From contig JAHENP010000194.1 of the NCBI GenBank assembly GCA_018609965.1, positions 1-20,267 of the forward strand: a DNA stretch of 20,267 nucleotides. Reading direction: 5' to 3'. How positions within the stretch are numbered: position 1 is the first letter of the stretch; every line of letters starts with the position of its first letter. The notes below the pieces were generated by a model, which did no database searches, was not told the origin of the DNA, and worked only from the letters and a program-made list of their open reading frames with translations. Below, piece by piece: positions 15,250 to 20,267 of the stretch. Source of the stretch: Haloferacaceae archaeon (GTDB taxonomy: Archaea > Halobacteriota > Halobacteria > Halobacteriales > Haloferacaceae). A program made the translations under genes and the position numbers.

Positions 15250-15938
15250 TCAAAACGGCGGCGTGCGTCGCTTTATCCTCCCGCCCCTGTCGACGACGGG
15301 CTCTGCCACGAACTCGTCGGTCGCGTGCGGCAGTGACACCTCGAAAACGGTGCCGTCGAACCAGTTTCTATCAATTCCACGTCGCCGCCGGTCTGGTTAC
15401 AGAGCACGTCCACGATAGAGGCCGTAGTTGTGGTCGCCAGTGCTGCTCTCCGGCGGCTTGAACAGGTCGCCGTGGTCCCCGGCGCCGATCTCCGGGCCGT
15501 CGGCGGCGACGCACAGCTGGACGGTCTCGTCGTCGACGACCACAAACAGCCGCACGTCGGCACCGGGCCGCCGTGTTCCACCGCGTCCGAGAGAGAATTG
15601 CCGATCATCCAGCCGACGATGTTCTCGCTGCGGACGCGCAGTCTCTTGGGCACGTCGGTCGGTGACCGGCCTCCCCGTACCACTCTTTTTAACTGTTCAG
15701 ACAACAGATCAGGAAACCCAGAGTCGACCTCAGTCTGTTGTTTCGGCAGGAGTTGGAACTCCTCACGGCCGGGACGGGCCAGATCGTACCACAGAATTGA
15801 TTCAAAGATGCCGGCGTCGAACGCCTGTTCGAGCGTAAGTTTCCCCAGATTGGACGATGGACCCATCACCCACAGCTGGACCGTCTCGGGAGTCGCATTT
15901 GTGTCGTCTGGCTTGGCGGCCGAGTCGACGATGTTCTG
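15250..15938 (-). pseudogene. Frameshifted histidine-kinase-type ATPase (HATPase) protein
   Basis: The minus strand carries a GHKL ATPase broken across frames. The N-terminal part (QLWVMGPSSNLGKLTLEQAF...) is of unrecognised type and has no start codon after the TAA upstream of 15938, except GTG/ATG within LWVMGP. Then come the N-box NSLSDAVEHGG, a shift near 15550, GADVRLFVVVDDETVQLC with the G1-like ADGPEI, and GDHNYGLY. A shift near 15405 leads to IVDVLCNQTGGDVELIE, and one near 15372 to NWFDGTVFEVSLPHATDEF and a stop at 15250. The pieces align in the order expected for a kinase C-terminus (G2-like GLY, then GGDV...F.V.LP). Three shifts argue for decay rather than a single error, though sequencing error is not excluded. 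Confidence 0.7.
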
Positions 15939-16022
15939 AAAAATAGGATTAAAATATTAATTGACTATTATAAAATGTTTGCTTAATACTTTACTTTGAA
16001 TTTATTGTCTTTATTTACTTCT
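15939..16022. other. AT-rich intergenic patch
   Basis: About 85 nt made almost entirely of A and T, including attataaaatg and tttattgtctttattt, in DNA otherwise well over 60% GC. It lies between the kinase remnant and the purQ 3' end. I find no ORF, inverted repeat or tRNA in it. It may be an old promoter, an insertion scar or the edge of the island. The rest of the gap to 16170 is ordinary GC-rich sequence with nothing recognisable. Confidence 0.5.
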
Positions 16023-16170
16023 CCCCGTCTCGTACAGCGTCGGTTACAACAGAACACGTTCCCCCGAAAGACGCGTCCTTCACAGCGGTTCAACTAACCC
16101 ACCGGTGCGGCTGCGAAGCTCGTTGAAATTCGAGAGTAAACGAATAAAGAGGCCGTACTCCCAGTAACTG

Positions 16171-16869
16171 CTACGCGAACGCCCGGAGCACACCCTGCCC
16201 GTCAGTCCCGCCGATGTCGGGGAGACTCGCCCGCTCGGGGTGTGGCATCATCACCGCGACGTTGTCCGTCTCGCCCAACACGCCGGCGACGTTGTCCCGT
16301 GAGCCGTTCGGGTTCGCGGCGTCGGTGACAGCCCCGTCCGGCTCACAGTACCGGAACAACACCCGCCCGTCTGCGTCGAGTTGCTCGGCGGTCGTGTCGT
16401 CGGCGACGAACCGCCCCTCGGCGTGTGCGATTGGCACCTCGATCACCGCGCCCGGCTCGTAGGCGCTCGTCCACGAGGTGTCGGCCCGTTCCACCCGGAG
16501 GTGGACGTGTTCACACTGGAACCGCGCGGAGGCGTTCGTCGTGAACGCGCCTGGGATGAGTCCCGACTCCGCGCCGACCTGTGCGCCGTTGCAGACGCCC
16601 AGGGTCGGCACCCCCGCGTCGACGGCCGTCTGGACCTCCTCTAAGATCGGTGCTTGCGCGGCGATTGCGCCCGCTCGGAGGTAGTCGCCGTAGGAGAACC
16701 CACCCGGCAACACGATCCCGTCGAGTGCCGCCGGCGTGTCGACGCCGGCACCCGCGGCGAGCCCGTCGTCGTGCCAGACGAGCTCGGCGTCGGCACCCAG
16801 ATGCGAGAGCGCGGCGACGGCGTCTCTGTCACAGTTCGACCCGCCAAACTGGACGACTGCGACCGTCAC
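16171..16869 (-). CDS. purQ: Phosphoribosylformylglycinamidine synthase subunit PurQ (glutaminase)
   Basis: A 232-aa class I glutamine amidotransferase that supplies ammonia to PurL for the FGAM step of purine synthesis. Visible features are the start TVAVVQFGGSNCDRD, GGFSYGDYLRAG (oxyanion region), the nucleophile in LGVCNGAQ, and the C-terminal His/Glu pair in MMPHPERAS. Length and order match PurQ. It starts with GTG at 16869, overlapping the purS stop by 4 nt, so purS-purQ form a coupled pair. purL is not in the window, as is common in archaea. It marks the conserved right flank of the island. Confidence 0.96.
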   Translation of the reverse strand: MTVAVVQFGGSNCDRDAVAALSHLGADAELVWHDDGLAAGAGVDTPAALDGIVLPGGFSYGDYLRAGAIAAQAPILEEVQTAVDAGVPTLGVCNGAQVGAESGLIPGAFTTNASARFQCEHVHLRVERADTSWTSAYEPGAVIEVPIAHAEGRFVADDTTAEQLDADGRVLFRYCEPDGAVTDAANPNGSRDNVAGVLGETDNVAVMMPHPERASLPDIGGTDGQGVLRAFA

Positions 16870-17228
16870 GACTCCCCCGTCGCCTCGTCGTCTGCGCCGG
16901 TGTCGGCCGTCGCCTGCTCGCTCCCGGCTGTCTCGTCGCCCGCGCCGCCCGTCTCGTCACTCTCGGCTCCACCCGACCCCTGTTCGGTGACGCGCACCTC
17001 GTAGTCGTGGATCGTCGGGTTCGCGAGCAGTCGCTCGGCCATCGACTCGGCGCGGTCGGCGGCCGCCGCCGCCGACGCCGCGTCGAGATCCACCTCGTAG
17101 CGGTCCGCCGACCGGAGCGTCTCCAACTGGAACCCCAGCCGTTCCAACGCCTGCTGTGTCGTCTCCGCCTCCGGGTCCAACACACCCTGCTTGAGACTGA
17201 CCGTGACCGTCGCGGTGTAGGCGGTCAT
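16866..17228 (-). CDS. purS: Phosphoribosylformylglycinamidine synthase subunit PurS with acidic tail
   Basis: PurS is the small subunit that links PurQ and PurL in the FGAM synthase complex. Residues 1-80 match the family: TAYTATVTVSLKQGVLDPEA, then ETTQQALERLGF, YEVDLDA and an AERLLANPTIHDYEV end. Instead of stopping near 80-85 aa, the protein continues for about 40 residues of Gly/Ala/Ser/Thr/Asp/Glu low complexity (GSGGAESDETGGAGDE...), presumably disordered and possibly lineage-specific. It starts at ATG 17228. A TATA-like ctttaca (minus strand, about 17251-17257) lies about 25 nt upstream, giving a leaderless purSQ transcript. Confidence 0.93.
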   Translation of the reverse strand: MTAYTATVTVSLKQGVLDPEAETTQQALERLGFQLETLRSADRYEVDLDAASAAAAADRAESMAERLLANPTIHDYEVRVTEQGSGGAESDETGGAGDETAGSEQATADTGADDEATGES

Positions 17229-17451
17229 CGACTGTCGGTGCGTGGTCGTGTGTAAAGTCGGTTACGGCTCGCGAGCGTGTGGGCACGTTCGTGCATTCTC
17301 GCCGCGCCCGCCCGTCGGCGGTGGAACCAACGCGGTCGCCCCGACCAGAGCGGAGCGTCACGAGGACGCGTCGCCACCCGACTGTGAACCAGAAGTAACA
17401 ACTGGAACGGGTTCGTGGGAAATACACAGCGACGCAGCCGTCTCTCTCACC

Positions 17452-18705
17452 ATGTCCGAACACTACGATGTCGTGGTCGCCGGCGCCGGTCCCGCAGGGG
17501 GACAGTGTGCCCGCGATCTCGCGACACGAAACTACGACGTACTGCTGTTGGAGGCCGAAGGGGAAGACGAGTTCCCGGCCGGGAGCAACAAGTCCACCGC
17601 GGGGACGTTCCCCTCGGTGATGTCCTCGTTCGGGATTCCCGATGAGGTCGTGATGAACTACACCGACGAAGTCGTCCTGGAGTCGCCCAACGACTACTAC
17701 GTCCGCGACCAGACCGGCGCGGTGTTGCAGTTCGCGGAGTACAAACAGTGGCTGGTCGAAGACGCCCGGTCGGAGGGGGCAGACGTGCGATTCGACGCCC
17801 GGGCGACGGCGCCGATCCGGAACGACGGCCGTGCGGTCGGCGTCCGGTACAACGGGGACCAGGAGGTGTCCGCCGAGGTCGTGATCGACGCCACCGGCCC
17901 GGCGGCGCCGTTGGCCCGCAAACTCGACGTGTGTGATCTGGAACGGGAACGCCAGGCGATCGGCGTCGAGTACGAGATGCGCGGGATCGACATGAACGCG
18001 CCCGGCCACGCGGACCTGCGGGACGCGATGATGCTCCGGCTCGACCACGATCTCGCCCCCGGCGGCTACTCGTGGATCTTCCACACACACGACGACGAGG
18101 CGAAGGTCGGGGTGTGTTACATCCAAAACGAGAGCCACCGCGAACACGCCCGGGAGGACTTCCGGATCGACGACTACCTCCAGTACTGGATCGACGACGA
18201 CCCGCGTCTCGCCGACGCCGAACGGATCGAGGGGAAACAACACCGCGGCTCGGGCCACATCCAACTCCCCGACAACCTCTCGACGGGCGGGTTCATGGCC
18301 ATCGGCGACACCGTCCCGACGATCGACCCGTTGTGGGGTGAGGGGATCGGCAAGTGTATGCGGTCCGCGCGGGTCGCCGCGGCGACGGTCGACAGCGCGC
18401 TCACCGGGGAGACGGACACCTCCGCGGAGATGATGAGCGTCTACGACGACCTCTGGCACTCCGACGTGGCGCCCAACGCCCGGAAACGGTTGTTGATGAC
18501 GGAGTTGTTGTATCGGGGGTCGAACGACCGGTACGACCGCCTGATGCGGGATCTGAAAGCCGCCGGCACGGACACGCTCCAACGCGCCAACAAGGGGAGT
18601 TTCGCCGCCATGTTCAACCTGCTCACCTTCGACGACGTGCCGCTCGTCGCCGGGCTCGCCCGTGACCTGCTCGACGACGCGATCCCCGGCGTCTCGTTGT
18701 CCTGA
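17452..18705 (+). CDS. Geranylgeranyl reductase family FAD-dependent oxidoreductase
   Basis: A 417-aa flavoprotein with an N-terminal Rossmann motif YDVVVAGAGPAGGQCARDLA and LLLEAE. It has the family pattern around the substrate pocket and the second FAD motif GGFMAIGDTVPTIDPLWGEG, where 'GD..G...P..GEGI' is typical of geranylgeranyl reductases. Such enzymes saturate isoprenoid chains of archaeal lipids or quinones. It is related to digeranylgeranylglycerophospholipid reductases, but the exact substrate cannot be read from sequence. The frame is open from 17242, but the ATG at 17452 directly precedes the Rossmann fold, and an aaatac element about 27 nt upstream fits a leaderless start. It lies just upstream of carS, another membrane-lipid gene. 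Confidence 0.88.
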   Translation: MSEHYDVVVAGAGPAGGQCARDLATRNYDVLLLEAEGEDEFPAGSNKSTAGTFPSVMSSFGIPDEVVMNYTDEVVLESPNDYYVRDQTGAVLQFAEYKQWLVEDARSEGADVRFDARATAPIRNDGRAVGVRYNGDQEVSAEVVIDATGPAAPLARKLDVCDLERERQAIGVEYEMRGIDMNAPGHADLRDAMMLRLDHDLAPGGYSWIFHTHDDEAKVGVCYIQNESHREHAREDFRIDDYLQYWIDDDPRLADAERIEGKQHRGSGHIQLPDNLSTGGFMAIGDTVPTIDPLWGEGIGKCMRSARVAAATVDSALTGETDTSAEMMSVYDDLWHSDVAPNARKRLLMTELLYRGSNDRYDRLMRDLKAAGTDTLQRANKGSFAAMFNLLTFDDVPLVAGLARDLLDDAIPGVSLS

Positions 18706-18789
18706 CGCCGCCTGACACGCCCGCCCGTCGTCTGCCGAACGCCGACCGGGAACCGCCGGAGATTCAAACACCCCGGTGTATGGGTCGGT

Positions 18790-19332
18790 ATGCTCCTCTC
18801 GGTCGTCGTCGGCGCGCTGTGGGCGGTGTTGCCGGCGTACCTCCCGAACAACGCCGCCGTGCTCGCGGGCGGTGGCCGACCGATCGACGGCGGGCGCACG
18901 CTCGGGGACCGCCGTCTGCTGGGTGACGGGAAGACGTGGCGTGGCACCGCCGCCGGCACCGCCGCCGGCATCGCGCTCGCGGTCTCGTTGGACGCGCTCG
19001 CCGGTCGTGCCGGCGCCGCGGTCGGTGTCACACTCCCCGGGTTCCCGCTCGTGGCGGCGCTGGGGCTGGCGCTGGGTGCGATGGTCGGTGACGTGGCCGC
19101 CTCGTTTCTGAAACGCCGGAGCGGGCGCGAACGCGGCGCCGCCTTCCCCGGGTTAGACCAACTCGACTTCGTGGTCGGCGCGCTCGTCTTCGCCGCCGCC
19201 GGCGCGCCGGAGTGGTTCGCGGCGACGTTCACACCCGCACGCCTCGCCGTCGTCGTCGTCGTCACCCCCGCGCTCCACGTCGGGACAAACGTCGCCGCCT
19301 ACGCACTCGGGCTGAAAGACGAACCGTGGTAG
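18790..19332 (+). CDS. carS: CDP-archaeol synthase
   Basis: A 180-aa membrane enzyme that activates unsaturated archaetidic acid (DGGGP) with CTP to give CDP-archaeol, the branch point for polar head groups. The diagnostic segment is YLPNNAAVLAGGGRPIDGG...RLLGDGKTWRG, followed by AMVGDVAASFLKRRSGRERG and PGLDQLDFVVGALVF. About five hydrophobic helices are present, as usual for CarS. The start at ATG 18790 is supported by a ttcaaa element at 18763-18768. Another ATG ten bases earlier is out of frame. The neighbouring reductase-like gene also suggests a lipid function. Confidence 0.95.
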   Translation: MLLSVVVGALWAVLPAYLPNNAAVLAGGGRPIDGGRTLGDRRLLGDGKTWRGTAAGTAAGIALAVSLDALAGRAGAAVGVTLPGFPLVAALGLALGAMVGDVAASFLKRRSGRERGAAFPGLDQLDFVVGALVFAAAGAPEWFAATFTPARLAVVVVVTPALHVGTNVAAYALGLKDEPW

Positions 19333-19417
19333 CGCCGCCGCCGCCGTCGTGTCGTCTCATCTCGCGTCTGATAGCCGGACCGGCGCGTTTAACGGCGTCG
19401 CCGCCCGACGGCGGCGT

Positions 19418-19951
19418 ATGGGAGCCGAGGAGCCGTTCGGCGACCGCGAGGAGGAGGAGCCAGGGAGCTTCTTCGAACGGTTCCGGACGGTGTTCTCGTT
19501 GGTCGCGACGGTGGCGTTGTTGGTTGCGGCGGCGGGGGCGGCGGTCGTCGGCGGGTTGGTCGCCTCCGGCGTCGGCGGTGAGCCGCTCCAACGCCCGCCC
19601 GGCGACGCTTTCTCCTTCCAGATCAACACCTCACAGAACGTCACACAGCTCGAAGTCCGGTACGCCGAGGAGTCGATTCCGAACGTCGACCGACTGTACG
19701 TTGTCGACGGCGACGGCAACCGGGTGGCGTGGACGGCCGCGAGCGCGGGGAGTGGCGCCGTCGTCCGCGTCTCTGGCGCCGACTCGGACCTCTCCTGTCT
19801 CCGGCAGGGTGACAGCTACCGGATCGTGTTCGACGGCCGGGCGACCTCCGGGACGATCGCCGCCTACCAGATCGCCGACCCGATCCCACCCGAGCGGGTG
19901 GACGCCTGTCTGTCCGCCGCCGCCGAGACGGAGACCCCCGGGTTCGGGTAG
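19418..19951 (+). CDS. Membrane-anchored hypothetical protein with extracytoplasmic domain
   Basis: A 177-aa protein of unknown function. It has a short acidic N-terminus (MGAEEPFGDREEEEPGSF), one hydrophobic helix at about 25-52 (VFSLVATVALLVAAAGAAVV), then a predicted beta-rich domain of about 120 residues with repeated VRYAEE/VDRLYVVDGDGN/VVRVSGADS strands. Two cysteines (DLSCL, DACL) could form a disulfide. The layout resembles haloarchaeal pilin-like or surface-exposed proteins, but a prepilin cleavage site is not clear. ATG 19418 is preferred over the upstream start of the open frame (19349) because the TATA-like tttaac at 19388-19393 is about 27 nt upstream. It probably has its own transcript. 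Confidence 0.75.
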   Translation: MGAEEPFGDREEEEPGSFFERFRTVFSLVATVALLVAAAGAAVVGGLVASGVGGEPLQRPPGDAFSFQINTSQNVTQLEVRYAEESIPNVDRLYVVDGDGNRVAWTAASAGSGAVVRVSGADSDLSCLRQGDSYRIVFDGRATSGTIAAYQIADPIPPERVDACLSAAAETETPGFG

Positions 19952-20001
19952 CCCGCCGCCCGAACCGGTAGCTTTTGACTCCGAACGCACCCACCCCGCG
20001 T

Positions 20002-20267
20002 ATGGACACGACACGGCTCGTGACGGCGTTGGTGGAGACGGACGCCGTCCGGTTCGGCGAGTTCGAACTGTCACACGGGGGCACCAGCGACTACTACGTC
20101 GACAAGTACCGCTTCGAGACGGACCCGACGGCGTTGTCGCTCGTCGCCGAGGCGTTCGCCGACCGGCTGTCCGGTGAGCGACTCGCGGGCGTCGCGTTGG
20201 GTGCGGTGCCGTTGGTCGCCGCGACGGCCGTCGAGACGGACACACCGTACGTCATCGTCCGGAAGGC
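20002..20267 (+). CDS. pyrE: Orotate phosphoribosyltransferase, N-terminal part (runs off window)
   Basis: The first 88 codons of an OMP synthase that converts orotate plus PRPP to OMP in pyrimidine synthesis. The frame from ATG 20002 reads [57 protein letters not shown] and PYVIVRKA, all characteristic of haloarchaeal PyrE. YYVDKY and the VRK lysine contact orotate/PRPP. The PRPP loop lies beyond the window end. A cttttg element at 19972-19977, about 27 nt upstream, suggests a leaderless start. Haloarchaea often have two pyrE paralogues, and which one this is cannot be settled here. Confidence 0.92.
   Translation, partial: MDTTRLVTALVETDAVRFGEFELSHGGTSDYYVDKYRFETDPTALSLVAEAFADRLSGERLAGVALGAVPLVAATAVETDTPYVIVRK

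Noticed and set aside
16080..16110. ggttcaactaaccc, resembling a tRNA T-arm
   Set aside because: The flanking bases do not pair as a T-stem, and no acceptor or anticodon arm can be drawn.
16957..18771. A 604-codon minus-strand open frame opposite the flavoprotein gene
   Set aside because: Shadow frame in high-GC DNA; the opposite strand carries a clear Rossmann-fold protein.

Overview
The window is high-GC DNA from a haloarchaeon (Halobacteria). The evidence is very acidic proteins, TATA-box promoters about 25-30 nt from start codons (leaderless transcripts), and archaeal-lipid genes (CDP-archaeol synthase, geranylgeranyl reductase family). Housekeeping genes lie at both ends. On the left is the 3' part of an M28 aminopeptidase. 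On the right are purQ-purS, a geranylgeranyl-reductase-like flavoprotein, carS, a membrane-anchored hypothetical protein and the start of pyrE.

Between them, about 2.1-15.25 kb, is an island encoding what looks like a hybrid RiPP (ribosomally made, modified peptide) pathway. It holds two class II lanthipeptide synthetase (LanM) homologues, a complete leucyl-tRNA synthetase fused translationally to an MFS exporter, and a small HExxH metallopeptidase. It ends with a mini-operon of a 30-residue precursor peptide, an E1-like TOMM leader-binding/partner protein and a YcaO azoline synthetase. The precursor gene (12940-13032) is very short and easily missed. It has an acidic Cys-free leader and a C-terminal LLCCSVTFS, and its TATA box is placed exactly for a leaderless ATG.

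Both LanM proteins keep the GxxG repeats of the LanC cyclase fold but have lost the zinc ligands (WC and CHG motifs) and the conserved His. LanM1 keeps a complete kinase/lyase-type dehydratase site. LanM2 has replaced two of those residues. My inference: LanM1 dehydrates Ser/Thr, YcaO plus its partner turns the Cys pair into thiazolines, no lanthionine-forming cyclase is needed, the metallopeptidase may remove the leader, and MFS plus the extra LeuRS provide export and self-protection, which would make LeuRS the likely target of the product.

The island is bordered on both sides by decaying genes. On the left are frameshifted remnants of an Eco57I-like DNA methylase/restriction enzyme and a zinc-ribbon protein. 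On the right is a frameshifted histidine-kinase-type ATPase next to a short, very AT-rich patch. This fits a gene-turnover spot between conserved chromosomal genes. I saw no tRNA, rRNA, CRISPR array or intact transposase.
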